Counted from the first letter of the stretch, positions 1 through 8,942 are shown. The stretch is DNA of 51,939 nt from BRH-c25 sp041690515 (GCA_041690515.1 JAWLHF010000005.1:1-51939), one strand, 5' to 3'. The notes: generated by a model not told the origin, from the sequence alone. Translations and numbers: made by a program.

Positions 1-136
1 AAGCAGGGCTTAGGTGGATGTTTTTTGCCTTCATGAAACAACGAAAATATCTCATTATTTCTTATCCTCAATACTTGACATTACACCACTGGACTAACTG
101 CTAACTCATTCAAGAATTATCATTGGTTTACATAAA

Positions 137-1156
137 TTATTTCAAATAAATGTTTGCAGCCTTATGTACCATTTCTTCGTATATGCTTACAAGTTTGTCC
201 TCTAAAGCATCCTTTTCAGGATCAACAATATTAGCTTCCCTTTCAAACCATTCAACAATTGATTTCAGCCCTTCATTTAATGATATATTCGCTGTAAATT
301 CCGGGGCATCTCTTTTAATCTTTGAGTTGTCAAATAACCCAGCATAAGTTTTTTCAAAATACAGATGATTACACAAATTTGGTGCAGCTTTATAAAGGAC
401 TTCCGAGGGCAAATGTATAATGTTAGGCTCTTTTCCTACTATATTTCCGAACTCTATATATAAGTCCTCCCATATATGTCTATCCTCATTTGTTATATGA
501 TAATCTTGTCCATAGGTTTTTTTATTTCCAACTACTGCAGCGAAACCTCTGGCTAGATCCGGTGCAAATGTAAAACTCCATGATGTACTTCCGTCACCAA
601 ACATTACTAGTGGTTTACCCTTTTTTATTCTGTCAACTATTCCATAGTTCTGCCTGAGTATTCCGATATTTGCTGCTCCAATACCGAATGTCAACGACGG
701 TCTTATTATTGTTATAGGCAGTCCTTCTTCTTTGATTACCTTATGAAGGTATCTTTCCATCTCAGCTTTATGAAAAGAATATGTAAATTCAGGATTGTCC
801 CATAACTCTTCAGCTGCTTCAATTGTCGGGACAGTATTATATGGTCTTTTATATGCTGCTACACTGGAGGTTATAATTATTTGTTCTACATTATCTTTGA
901 AAGCCCTCACAGTAGACATAGCATCCTCTTTGTTAAAACTAAGCATATCTATTACTACATCAAATTTTCTTTTTTGCATTAAAGACTCAAATTCATCACG
1001 ATTTAACCTATCTCCAACTAACTGTTTAACATTTCCAGGAAAATAGAGATTTCTTTTCCCCCTGTTAAATACAGTTACATTATGACATTTTTTTTGTAAT
1101 TGATTTACAATTTCTCTGCTTATTACACCGGTTCCCCCTAGAATTAGAACTTCCAT
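137..1156 (-). CDS. NAD-dependent epimerase/dehydratase (extended SDR)
   Basis: A 339-residue extended short-chain dehydrogenase/reductase. The N-terminus has the Rossmann nucleotide-binding motif GGTGVISREI in place of the usual GxxGxxG, then a conserved D at the end of a hydrophobic strand (FDVVIDM). A SSVAAY segment and a later YSFHKAEME (YxxxK) supply the catalytic Ser, Tyr and Lys expected of the family. The start is supported by AAAGGAGA five bases upstream of ATG. It is the last gene after the TRAP transporter on the same strand, about 370 bases downstream, so it may process the imported substrate, for example a sugar acid or its derivative. Substrate cannot be read from sequence. The family call is firm; the role in TRAP substrate use is inference. 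Confidence 0.85.
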   Translation of the reverse strand: MEVLILGGTGVISREIVNQLQKKCHNVTVFNRGKRNLYFPGNVKQLVGDRLNRDEFESLMQKRKFDVVIDMLSFNKEDAMSTVRAFKDNVEQIIITSSVAAYKRPYNTVPTIEAAEELWDNPEFTYSFHKAEMERYLHKVIKEEGLPITIIRPSLTFGIGAANIGILRQNYGIVDRIKKGKPLVMFGDGSTSWSFTFAPDLARGFAAVVGNKKTYGQDYHITNEDRHIWEDLYIEFGNIVGKEPNIIHLPSEVLYKAAPNLCNHLYFEKTYAGLFDNSKIKRDAPEFTANISLNEGLKSIVEWFEREANIVDPEKDALEDKLVSIYEEMVHKAANIYLK

Positions 1157-1523
1157 ATCTTCTCCTTTAATTAACTCAAAATATCTACTTATATATTTGG
1201 ATAAGCCATCTCAAATTTATCTTTCATTAAATTATCTTTCGTATCCTATGCTATATACCCAGCATAATTTATCTCTATATCTTGATTGTTCTTGATAAAA
1301 TTGTTATCAATGAAATAATATGCTGTATTAATTGAACAAATCCGTATAAAACAATCCTATTGTTAGAGGCCTGCGAAAACAGACCTCTGCTATCCAGTAA
1401 GGATTGGTTTTTAAAAAAGCGCCCCTAGTATATAAATGCTTCAATTCTATATCTTTGCTGACTTGTAACCAAAGCTTCTTTCCATAAAATCTAGTACTAT
1501 CGTGTTGCGAGAACAGCCTCTTA
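1157..1523. other. Gene-free gap with weak hairpins
   Basis: No convincing gene. A 9-bp imperfect stem (1365-1373 with 1380-1388, loop CGAAAA) and an adjacent AACAAT/ATTGTT inverted repeat lie about 150 bases after the dctM stop. They may weakly terminate or stabilise the transporter transcript. No strong T-tract follows. Confidence 0.4.
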
Positions 1524-2816
1524 TTATGGCATAAAGAGATTGGGCAGGAAGAGTGAAACTGCTGGAACATAGGTAATAATTAGTATGGCGATAGCCATCA
1601 TAATGTAGAATGGTACCATTGCTCTTGATAATTGACCAATACTCCTTCCGGAAATTGCAGTTCCAATAAACAATGTATTCCCAACAGGCGGAGTAATTAA
1701 CCCCATTCCAAGGTTAAGAATCATTATTGTACAAAATTGTACCGGATCCATACCCAAACCAATTGTTACCGGGAGCAGGATAGGTGTAAGAATCAAAATT
1801 AATGCAGCCATATCCATAAACATTCCACATATGATTAATAAGAGATTAATCATAAGCAGGATTATATATTTATTGTCAGTAATGCTTAGCATCCATTCAG
1901 AAATAAGCTGTGGAATGTGTAAATATGCAACCAGCCAGCTAAACATAGCTGAAGCACCTGTTAAAATCAAAATTATTGAAATAGTCTTTAAGGCAGATGA
2001 CAAAATCTCCGGTATATCCTTAAATTTTATCTGCTTGTAAACAAATATCCCAATTATCAGGGAATAAATAACCGCAACAGCTGCAGCTTCAGTTGCAGTG
2101 AAGACTCCGCCTATAACACCAACAACAACAATTAGAACCGTACCCAGTCCCGGAAGTGCCTTCAGAAATGCGTTCCCGGCACGTCTAGGACAGAATTTAT
2201 CACCCTTAGGATAGTTACGCTTTATAGATACTATATAGCAATATATCCCTAATACAACTGCAAGAATAATTCCAGGAACAATACCTCCCATAAATAGTCG
2301 TGCAATGGAAACATTTCCCGCTGCCATTGCAAACAGCACCATATTATGACTCGGTGGTATCAACATGCCTTCAACCGAACTTGCCATTGTCACACTGGTT
2401 GAAAAATCTCTATCATAACCGTCTTTTTCCATAGCGGGAACCATCATAGCTCCTACTGAAGCAGTATCTGCTGCAGAAGAACCTTGAATAGAACCGAAAA
2501 ATAGACTGGCAACAATATTTACCTGGGCAAGACTGCCCCGTATCCACCCTACAAGGCTTTGAGACAGCTCTACCAACTTCTCTGTTATCCCACCTCTCAT
2601 CATAATTTCACCAGCAATGATAAAAAATGGTACTGCCATCAAAGAGTAAACATTAATTCCTTTAACTAATGCCTGTGCCATTGTTTCTAATGGAATTCCA
2701 ATAAAATAAGCTGTTAAAAAGGAAGCTGCCATAACAGAAATACTAATATGCACCCCCACTGCAATCAGAAAAAGAAATGTACCAACAAGTATCATTATTG
2801 CACTACTTGCTTCCAA
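1524..2816 (-). CDS. dctM: TRAP transporter large permease (DctM family)
   Basis: A roughly 430-residue, very hydrophobic protein with about 12 membrane segments, matching the DctM/SiaM large subunit that carries the ion-coupled translocation path of TRAP carriers. Family hallmarks visible are the FFGSIQGSSAADTASVGAMM segment (given here as spaced motif GSIxGSSAADTASVGAMMVP) and a C-terminal GLITPPVGNTLFIG. The 5' end is uncertain: a TTG at 2816 has AGGTGA five bases upstream and gives the usual short N-terminus, whereas a GTG nine bases further up falls inside that ribosome site. The gene overlaps the end of dctQ, indicating translational coupling. It works with DctP and DctQ encoded upstream. 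Confidence 0.9.
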   Translation of the reverse strand: MEASSAIMILVGTFLFLIAVGVHISISVMAASFLTAYFIGIPLETMAQALVKGINVYSLMAVPFFIIAGEIMMRGGITEKLVELSQSLVGWIRGSLAQVNIVASLFFGSIQGSSAADTASVGAMMVPAMEKDGYDRDFSTSVTMASSVEGMLIPPSHNMVLFAMAAGNVSIARLFMGGIVPGIILAVVLGIYCYIVSIKRNYPKGDKFCPRRAGNAFLKALPGLGTVLIVVVGVIGGVFTATEAAAVAVIYSLIIGIFVYKQIKFKDIPEILSSALKTISIILILTGASAMFSWLVAYLHIPQLISEWMLSITDNKYIILLMINLLLIICGMFMDMAALILILTPILLPVTIGLGMDPVQFCTIMILNLGMGLITPPVGNTLFIGTAISGRSIGQLSRAMVPFYIMMAIAILIITYVPAVSLFLPNLFMP

Positions 2817-3270
2817 TAATCTCACCTATCCTTCCTATAGCCGCTATAAGCATAAATACTCCCGTTATTGGCTCAACAATATACATTAACTTCATTGGAA
2901 GTCTGGAACCCGGCAACACATTTTTCCCTGTAAGCTCAACTAAACTTATACTATATTTTATAAGTACCAGCAAGACAACACAAACAATGATATGTACAAT
3001 CACTTCTAAAACTTTCATTACCTTAGGAGGCAAAACCAAATCCCATAGTTTTATTCGAATATGAAGATCCTCTTTCATTGCGGTAGTAGCACTAAAAAAA
3101 GCTATCCAAACCATGCATAAAAGAGCTACTTCATCGCCCCATCTTGGTGAATTACTAAAAACATATCGCATCACAACCATATATGCTACAACGCAAATCA
3201 TTGTAATAACTAATGTAATACTTATGGCATTAATACTCTTAAAAAAACCATTATAAACCTTTCTAATCAT
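2803..3270 (-). CDS. dctQ: TRAP transporter small permease (DctQ family)
   Basis: A 155-residue protein with four predicted membrane segments, the size and topology of DctQ small subunits that scaffold the large permease. The family-typical segment after helix 2, SPRWGDEVALLCMVWIAF, is present with the conserved W-(G/x)-(D/E)-E. The start was set at the ATG ending at 3270 because AAAGGA sits nine bases upstream. An open frame continues 26 codons further up but has no ribosome site and reads as non-membrane sequence. It overlaps dctM and follows dctP by about 100 bases, so the three form one operon. Confidence 0.88.
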   Translation of the reverse strand: MIRKVYNGFFKSINAISITLVITMICVVAYMVVMRYVFSNSPRWGDEVALLCMVWIAFFSATTAMKEDLHIRIKLWDLVLPPKVMKVLEVIVHIIVCVVLLVLIKYSISLVELTGKNVLPGSRLPMKLMYIVEPITGVFMLIAAIGRIGEIIGSK

Positions 3271-3367
3271 TGCCATACATCCTTTCAATAGCCTGACACT
3301 TCTACAAATTTGAGCGGAAGTCCAGCGTAGAGCTGGCCTTCCTCTCAAATTTACTAATACAATATTG

Positions 3368-4408
3368 TTATTTTAATGCGTTAATTTCTTCAATTAGATC
3401 TTCATAACCTTCACTGTATTTTTTTATTAATGGTTGCACAGCTTCTACCCATTTTTCTCTATCTTCAAGCTCAGTTACTTCAAAACCAAGCTCTTTAGAT
3501 TTTGCTATAATTTCATTTTCATGGTTAGCTGCATATACATCATGTTCTACCATTGCTTCTGCCCAGCTATCGATAATCAACTGCTGATCTTCCGGAGAAT
3601 AGTTTACCCAGTTTTTTGCAGAGAAGACTACTGGGTTGGGGTTGTATACCATTTCATTCCTAACAAAGTAAGGAGCTACTTCATACATTTTATTATTTAC
3701 ATAAGAGTCAAGTGAATTTGTCGCACCATTAATAACTCCTGTAGAAAGACCGGTATACACTTCACTAAAAGCAAGAGGAGTTGGGTTCATACCAAGTGCT
3801 TGCTTAGCATCTAGGAAAATGGAAGCTTCAAGGCTTCTAAGTTTCAAATTTTTTACATCTTCAAGTTTTGTAATTCTTCTGTCAGAAAAAATACTTCTGC
3901 CTGAGTCAACTAACCATCCAATCCCAACAAATCCTACATTAGCGTCTGTAACATCTTGTGCTAATCGTTTTCCAATTTCGCCATGAAGAACTTTTTCGGC
4001 GTGTTTTTTGTTTGCAAACAGGTAAGGCAATCCTGCTATTTTCATGCTGTCAACACCGAAATCGTAAACAACAGATGCATCACTTCTATACATATCAAGT
4101 GAACCCAGCTGTATCTGCTGCATACATTCTCCACCGCTGCCCATCATTGCATTTGGATATATTTCAACTTTGATTCTTCCATCTGTTTTTTCCTCTAATA
4201 TTTCACCGAATCTTTTTATGTACATAACAATACCAGTAGTTTCAGGTTGGCTGTCAGCAAATTTAATTACATGCTTTTTTGCTTCTTCTACTTCCTTAAC
4301 TTCATTTTCCTTAACTTCGCTGCTTGTTGGTGTTTTAGCGGAACATCCAGACGCTACCATTGAAAAAGCAAGTACTAGAGCTAACACTAAAATTAAACTT
4401 CTTTTCAT
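3368..4408 (-). CDS. dctP: TRAP transporter solute-binding lipoprotein (DctP family)
   Basis: A 346-residue DctP-type extracytoplasmic binding protein. It begins with a lipoprotein signal peptide (MKRSLILVLALVLAF, lipobox VASGC at about residue 22), then a mature domain starting HVIKFADSQPETT. The family signature region LRSLEASIFLDAKQALGMNP, around residues 180-200, contains the Arg that normally salt-bridges the substrate carboxylate (LKLRSLEA). This suggests a carboxylate ligand such as a sugar acid; the exact ligand is unknown. GGGGGA lies eight bases before the ATG. It follows the LacI gene on the same strand by 209 bases and heads the transporter genes, so it is probably under that repressor. 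Confidence 0.92.
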   Translation of the reverse strand: MKRSLILVLALVLAFSMVASGCSAKTPTSSEVKENEVKEVEEAKKHVIKFADSQPETTGIVMYIKRFGEILEEKTDGRIKVEIYPNAMMGSGGECMQQIQLGSLDMYRSDASVVYDFGVDSMKIAGLPYLFANKKHAEKVLHGEIGKRLAQDVTDANVGFVGIGWLVDSGRSIFSDRRITKLEDVKNLKLRSLEASIFLDAKQALGMNPTPLAFSEVYTGLSTGVINGATNSLDSYVNNKMYEVAPYFVRNEMVYNPNPVVFSAKNWVNYSPEDQQLIIDSWAEAMVEHDVYAANHENEIIAKSKELGFEVTELEDREKWVEAVQPLIKKYSEGYEDLIEEINALK

Positions 4409-4617
4409 TTTAATTTTCCCCCTTGATTTTTTTCAACAATTGACTGTAGTACATGATATTCTCGGAAATCAGTGTCTTAATTTTTCCTCCGGCTCTCACC
4501 CCCTTATTGTGTTTGCCAACTAATCAGCCAGCACTTATAATAATGGTCCTTTTATTGAGTATAGCCTTCTATAATTGTTTTCTATAGCAGCATCTATTAA
4601 TGACTTAATTTGAACCA

Positions 4618-5619
4618 CTACTTAGTGCTCTCCTTCAGCTTGCTTGTAGTATCCCTTACAACAACTTTTACAGGTAATTCTGGGACTCTTACTTTTTTAT
4701 TCTCAATAAGACTAATTAGTTTTTTAACTGAATTCTTTCCTTTATCAAAAATTGGCTGCTGTACTGTTGTTAACCCAAAATTGCTAGCAAGATCGATATC
4801 ATCAAAGCCTACTACTGAAACATCCTCAGGTACTTTCTTCCCTTTGCTTGTGATGGCATCAATAGCTCCTATAGCAATCATATCACTGCAAGCAAATACT
4901 GCAGTTGGAAGTGTTTCGAAAGAATTCATTGTTTTGTAACCAGTTTCAAAAGTAGGTGTACCTTCTCTAATTAGTGAGTCATCTATTGGAACTCCGTATT
5001 CTTTCATCGCATCCTTATAACCTTTGAGACGTTCCTTATTAGCCATTAATGAACTAAAGCTACTTATAAAAGCTATTCTCTTATGCCCTAAAGATAATAA
5101 ATATTCTACAGCCATCTTAGCGCCTTGATAGTTATTTATGTCCACACTGTTTGATTTATAATTATCAGGTAACTCAGTAGTACTAACAAAAGGGATATTA
5201 TATTGATAAAATTCGTCTAATAGATTCATATGGTTTACACCTGCACTTAAGAGGATAAATCCTTCAATCATATAATTATTAAAAAGATCAATGTATTCAT
5301 TCTCTTTTGCATAACAAAACATTAATTGATATCCTAGTTTGTTAATCTCTGTAGTAATACCATGTAAAACTCTTAGATAATAGGGGTTAATAAATATATA
5401 TTCCGTCCCTTGAAGAGCAATCAGTCCAATTATTTTACTGTGCTTTTTTGAAATTGCAGTGGCAAGAGCATTGGGTTTAAATTTATATTGTTTTATAATT
5501 GACAAGATTCTATCTTTTGTCTCGCCACTAACATCAGGTTTATTATTCAAAACCCGTGAAACTGTTGTTTTTGAAACATTTGCTAAACTGGCAATTTCTG
5601 AAATTGTTAAGTTTTTCAT
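4618..5619 (-). CDS. LacI-family transcriptional regulator
   Basis: A 333-residue LacI/GalR regulator. Residues 4-50 form the helix-turn-helix and hinge (TISEIASLANVSKTTVSRVL then NNKPDVSGETKDRI), followed by a periplasmic-binding-protein-like effector domain with the family end motif VSVVGFDDIDLA and LTTVQQP. AGAGGA is seven bases before the ATG. It has its own strong promoter and a palindromic operator just downstream of the -10, so it very likely represses itself. The TRAP genes and epimerase follow on the same strand, making it their probable substrate-responsive repressor. The inducer is unknown. Confidence 0.9.
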   Translation of the reverse strand: MKNLTISEIASLANVSKTTVSRVLNNKPDVSGETKDRILSIIKQYKFKPNALATAISKKHSKIIGLIALQGTEYIFINPYYLRVLHGITTEINKLGYQLMFCYAKENEYIDLFNNYMIEGFILLSAGVNHMNLLDEFYQYNIPFVSTTELPDNYKSNSVDINNYQGAKMAVEYLLSLGHKRIAFISSFSSLMANKERLKGYKDAMKEYGVPIDDSLIREGTPTFETGYKTMNSFETLPTAVFACSDMIAIGAIDAITSKGKKVPEDVSVVGFDDIDLASNFGLTTVQQPIFDKGKNSVKKLISLIENKKVRVPELPVKVVVRDTTSKLKESTK

Positions 5620-5656
5620 TGCAGCATCCTCTTTTTTAATTTCGTTTTAAAATTTC

Positions 5657-5682
5657 CGAAATCGATACCGTAACCGGTTTCG
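5657..5682. promoter_or_regulatory. Probable LacI-type operator
   Basis: An imperfect 26-bp palindrome reading CGAAA..CG at one end and CG.TTTCG at the other, with ACCGGTTTCG as the best half. It matches the CG-centred, GAAACCGGTTTC-like operators of LacI-family proteins. It lies 12 bases downstream of the -10 of the lacI promoter, where bound repressor would block transcription. Confidence 0.72.
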
Positions 5683-5693
5683 TAATTAATATT

Positions 5694-5722
5694 ATATTAC
5701 ACAATTAAAAAATCATTGTCAA
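5694..5722 (-). promoter_or_regulatory. Sigma-A promoter of the lacI-TRAP unit
   Basis: On the minus strand TTGACA (5717-5722) is followed by 17 bases and TAATAT (5694-5699). The fit to the housekeeping consensus is near perfect. No other clear promoter was seen between lacI and dctP, so it may drive the whole unit. Confidence 0.75.
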
Positions 5723-5862
5723 GTATTTCCCTCGTTTGTCAGATTATAAATATACTTCGAAATGTCCTACTAGGCAATTTGCCTTTACACCTCTGAATTC
5801 TTTGCAATACAGGTTGGATATGTAAGGAGCAGGAAATGTTGGACAGAATGGATATAATGAAA

Positions 5863-5892
5863 AAAAGTAAAAGAACCTTCTCTTTTACTTTT
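5863..5892 (-). terminator. Intrinsic terminator after the MocR gene
   Basis: A perfect 12-bp stem (AAAAGTAAAAGA with TCTTTTACTTTT, six-base loop), followed on the minus strand by a run of T. It lies ten bases beyond the MocR stop codon. Confidence 0.75.
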
Positions 5893-5902
5893 CTTTTTGC
5901 TT

Positions 5903-7282
5903 CTACATTACAGGTGATGTAAGAAGCGGATTCTGCTTCAATATACGGGCTAATATGTTCAGCCCCTTTATCAGCTGCTCGTCATTCTTTACTGCACCCA
6001 GTGAAATTCTCACTGCATTTGGTGGTTGTTGGTTTCCTACATAGAACTCGTATGCCGGTATTACTCTTACCTTATTCAGTAGAGCGATGTTTTCAAGATC
6101 TGCACTGGACCACCCTTCAGGAAGGTTAAGCCATAAAAACATACTGCTTTCATTGGCGTGAAATGAAAAGCCCTTAAGTATATCCTCTGCAAGCCGGAGT
6201 CTATGAGCAAGTACCTGTCTTTTTTTATTTATTATTTCTGCAGCAGCGCCGCTTTCAATTAAACGAGATGCTATTTCTGAGCTTAACGGAGTAGCCATCC
6301 ATATAGTACTTGTAACAACCTGAATAAACTTGTATAATAGCTGTTCTGGGACAGCTACATAAGCTATCCTCAGTCCCGGCAGCAATGCTTTTGAAATACC
6401 GCATATAAAAATCCCTTTATCAGGCACAAGAGCGCTTAAAGCTGTCCTTTCTGTCGTATTTGTAAAATTATATATATCGTCTTCAATAAGAGTCAGGTCA
6501 TACCTATGGATTATATCCGCAATAGCCTGTTTTCTATCATCTGACATCACAGTTGCTGTGGGATTTTGCATATTAGGCATAAGATAAATCCCTTTTATTT
6601 GATACTTCTTACAGGTGCTTTCAAGGCTATCAGGAATCATACCCTCTGAATCCATTGCTATGGGTTCAAGTCTAATGTTACTGAGCTGGGCTGCGTTCTT
6701 GATCCCGGTAAATGTAAGTGAATCCACAGCAATTCTGTCTCCTTGTTCAAAAAGGCCAATAAGGCAGCAGCTAATTGCGTTCATGGCACCCGCGCATATC
6801 ACAATACGGTTAGAATCTGCTTGTAGTCCATACTGTTTTATCCACTTTGAAGCAGCCTCCCTATGCCTCAGAATTCCTTGACTCGGCACATAGTCAAGCA
6901 GTGAATCAAATGAATTGTCTTCAGCAATAGCCTTTAGCATATTTGACAGATTATAACCTTCGATTTTCATCGAACCAACCAGACCAAGGTCTATAATTTC
7001 ATCATCACTGCCAAGAACCCCTGGGAGACTGATGTCTTTTTTTTCATTTTGCAATACATAGGTTCCTCTCCCGATAGCACCTGAAACAAGCCCTCTTCGT
7101 TCAGCTTCCTTGTATGCTCTGGTAATAGTAGTAAGGTTTACTCCTATTGTCTTGGCAAGGGATCGCTGGGGAGGCATTTTTTCACTTGGCTTGAGGATTC
7201 CAAGATTAATATCTCTTTCTATTGCATCAGCAATTGCAACATAAAGGACTTTATCTGTATCAATAATTTTGGGATTCCACAA
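5903..7282 (-). CDS. MocR-type regulator (GntR wHTH + aminotransferase fold)
   Basis: A 459-residue MocR/PdxR-family regulator. The N-terminal winged helix (about residues 10-80) contains LYVAIADAIERDINLG and PPQRSLAKTIGVNLTTITRA. The rest is a fold-type I aminotransferase domain with MPNMQNPTA, IEDDIYNF and a SKALLPGLRIAYV segment whose Lys, near residue 297, should bind pyridoxal phosphate. The start is a TTG with GGAGGG seven bases upstream. A perfect 17-bp palindrome lies 20 bases before the start codon, consistent with autorepression. The divergent neighbour encodes a YczE-type membrane protein, a pairing seen repeatedly for MocR regulators in Firmicutes. The effector may be an amine or amino acid bound through PLP. 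Confidence 0.9.
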   Translation of the reverse strand: MWNPKIIDTDKVLYVAIADAIERDINLGILKPSEKMPPQRSLAKTIGVNLTTITRAYKEAERRGLVSGAIGRGTYVLQNEKKDISLPGVLGSDDEIIDLGLVGSMKIEGYNLSNMLKAIAEDNSFDSLLDYVPSQGILRHREAASKWIKQYGLQADSNRIVICAGAMNAISCCLIGLFEQGDRIAVDSLTFTGIKNAAQLSNIRLEPIAMDSEGMIPDSLESTCKKYQIKGIYLMPNMQNPTATVMSDDRKQAIADIIHRYDLTLIEDDIYNFTNTTERTALSALVPDKGIFICGISKALLPGLRIAYVAVPEQLLYKFIQVVTSTIWMATPLSSEIASRLIESGAAAEIINKKRQVLAHRLRLAEDILKGFSFHANESSMFLWLNLPEGWSSADLENIALLNKVRVIPAYEFYVGNQQPPNAVRISLGAVKNDEQLIKGLNILARILKQNPLLTSPVM

Positions 7283-7302
7283 TTTTTATCCCTCCAACGC
7301 AT

Positions 7303-7451
7303 ATTGTATGACATACAATGTTCTATTGACTTCCCCAACAATACAGCTATAATAAGGGTAAATACAGTGTTTGGATTAATCTGCATTATAATAGTTGTTT
7401 GCAAATGCATGTCATACAATTATTATATAATGTCCACTTAAGTCATACAAT
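7303..7451. promoter_or_regulatory. MocR operator cluster and yczE promoter region
   Basis: The decamer GTCATACAAT occurs at 7411-7420 and 7442-7451, exactly 31 bp apart, and inverted at 7303-7312. There it forms the perfect palindrome ATTGTATG-A-CATACAAT (7303-7319). A plus-strand promoter TTGACT-16-TATAAT occupies 7326-7353, just downstream of the palindrome. A second TATAAT lies at 7426-7431 between the direct repeats. MocR proteins are known to bind direct or inverted repeats, so these are its likely sites: repression of mocR and control of the membrane gene. Confidence 0.75.
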
Positions 7452-7470
7452 ATAAAAAGGGGGCTTTATA

Positions 7471-8157
7471 GTGAAATTTTTTTATACACGTTTACTACGC
7501 TTAATCTGGGGACTTTTTCTATATGCGCTTGGAATAGTAGTTACTCTTAACGCAAGTATAGGATATGCTCCATGGGATGTTTTCCATGTTGGGCTTGTAA
7601 AAACCATTGGGGTAAGCATCGGAGCTGCTTCTATCATAACCGGAGTAGCTATAGGAATAATAGCAGTGTTGCTTGGAGAAAAGCTAGGACTTGGTACGAT
7701 TCTGAATATGTTGCTCATCGGCATATTTCTGGACCTGATTATCAGCATTAACATAATACCCGTATTAAATAACTTACCACTAGGAATTTTTATGTTGATT
7801 ATAGGGTTGTTTATAATTGCCTTAGCCTCATACTTTTACATTGGATCAGCATTTGGAGCAGGTCCGAGGGACAGTTTAATGGTTGCGCTTACTCGCAAAA
7901 CAGGCCTGCCAATAGGTGTATGCCGCGGAGCAATTGAGTTTTTAGCAGTATTTGTCGGTTGGAGACTTGGTGGTATGCTTGGAATTGGAACAATTATATC
8001 CGCCTTTGCAATAGGCTTTTGTGTTCAGCTGACCTTTAAATTACTTAAGTTTGATGCAACAGAGGTTAACCACGAAACACTGGATCAGACACTTAAAATG
8101 CTTTTTAATAATAAAAGAGAGCAGCTTGATGAGGAAGAGACTCCCGGTAATTTTTAA
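7471..8157 (+). CDS. YczE/YitT-like integral membrane protein
   Basis: A 228-residue protein with five or six hydrophobic segments, GTG start and AAAGGGGG seven bases upstream. The N-terminus TRLLRLIWGLFLYALGIVV and the conserved GYAPWDVFHVGL and GAGPRDSLMVALTRKTG segments identify the YczE/YyaS/YitT group of membrane proteins. Their biochemical role is not settled; transport or coupling to secondary metabolism has been suggested for B. subtilis YczE. The gene is divergent from the MocR regulator and carries its operators upstream, so it is probably the main target. Confidence 0.85.
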   Translation: MKFFYTRLLRLIWGLFLYALGIVVTLNASIGYAPWDVFHVGLVKTIGVSIGAASIITGVAIGIIAVLLGEKLGLGTILNMLLIGIFLDLIISINIIPVLNNLPLGIFMLIIGLFIIALASYFYIGSAFGAGPRDSLMVALTRKTGLPIGVCRGAIEFLAVFVGWRLGGMLGIGTIISAFAIGFCVQLTFKLLKFDATEVNHETLDQTLKMLFNNKREQLDEEETPGNF

Positions 8158-8209
8158 TTCAACGGCGCCAAGGAAAGCTCCGAAAAAAGGCCTATTATGC
8201 ATATGAAAA

Positions 8210-8245
8210 GAAGCCGCAAATCTGTGGCTTCTTCTATGCTTTTTA
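8210..8245 (+). terminator. Probable terminator of the yczE gene
   Basis: GAAGCCGC and GTGGCTTC pair with one wobble around a six-base loop (8210-8231). TTCTATGCTTTTT follows. It lies 52 bases after the stop codon. Confidence 0.6.
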
Positions 8246-8306
8246 CCAATCATGTATATCAAATCCTTCATTTGTTACTTAGATTAGGATTAGTGCCAGT
8301 GACCTA

Positions 8307-8411
8307 TCATCCCAATTCACCCATACCAAAGCTGATATCTAATGCAGATGCTGATCGAGACAGCTCCGGCGGGATAGCTTGAATCATCAATATGCCTGGC
8401 ACTTGTTCTTC
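8307..8411 (-). pseudogene. C-terminal coding remnant, unidentified
   Basis: Directly beyond the DUF1801 stop, in another frame, about 34 codons read like a conserved protein tail: EEQVPGILMIQAIPPELSR then SASALDISFGMGELG and a TGA stop. No start is present. The REP-like core TGCCTGGCAC (8393-8402) lies inside it. It is probably the end of a deleted gene; I do not recognise the family. Confidence 0.4.
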
Positions 8412-8412
8412 A

Positions 8413-8823
8413 TTAGTGATGATTGCCGGTATCGTAACACCATTTCGCTATTTCGGCTATAAGCTGGAGTGGCAACGGCTTGTTGTGCGGAAACTGCACT
8501 GCGCCTTTGCTTGTTTTGTATTCCGTGAGCCTTTCACTGAAATGCTCAACAGCCTTATCACCGGGGTACAGCCCGATGTGCTTTTTGAATGCCGCAAAGT
8601 GGATGATATTTCGCTTACGCCAGTAAGTCGGCATACGCCACGAGATACGCTCTTCCGCATGTGGGAGTGCTTCGCGAATCGTATCCCGCACTTGATTTAA
8701 CAACGACCGGACCTCCTCCGGTTGTGCAGCAATATAGTCATCAATTGTATTCAGCGTCTCACCGCAGTAATGATCTTGATTTGTGTTTTGGAACTCCCGT
8801 CCGTATTTAGGGCATTGCCACAT
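8413..8823 (-). CDS. DUF1801 / YdhG-like protein with degenerate N-terminal zinc ribbon
   Basis: A 136-residue protein. Residues 25-130 match the DUF1801 fold (IDDYIAAQPEEVRSLLNQVR, EERISWRMPTYW, HIGLYPG, KGAVQFP), a small domain related to iron-chaperone YdhG. The first 22 residues (MWQCPKYGREFQNTNQDHYC) look like the short zinc-binding leader CPxC...HxC found on some family members, but the second Cys is replaced by Tyr. AAAGGGGA precedes the ATG by seven bases. It is monocistronic as far as can be seen. Function of the family is poorly known; the domain call is secure. Confidence 0.8.
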   Translation of the reverse strand: MWQCPKYGREFQNTNQDHYCGETLNTIDDYIAAQPEEVRSLLNQVRDTIREALPHAEERISWRMPTYWRKRNIIHFAAFKKHIGLYPGDKAVEHFSERLTEYKTSKGAVQFPHNKPLPLQLIAEIAKWCYDTGNHH

Positions 8824-8942
8824 AGTGTATTCCCCTTTCTCTTTTTGTAATAGTCAAAATTACACTTATTTTAAGTGCCCTCCCATTAAATTCCTGTCTG
8901 TTTATGAGTTCTATACTATCCTTTATTATTTTTAAAGTCAAC

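Noticed and set aside
1..136. Possible gene at the left edge
   Set aside because: No frame with a ribosome site or recognisable peptide could be supported in these bases.
1328..1570. 80-codon minus-strand open frame overlapping the end of dctM
   Set aside because: It overlaps the transporter gene, has no ribosome site or recognisable family, and dctM has a natural stop at 1524.
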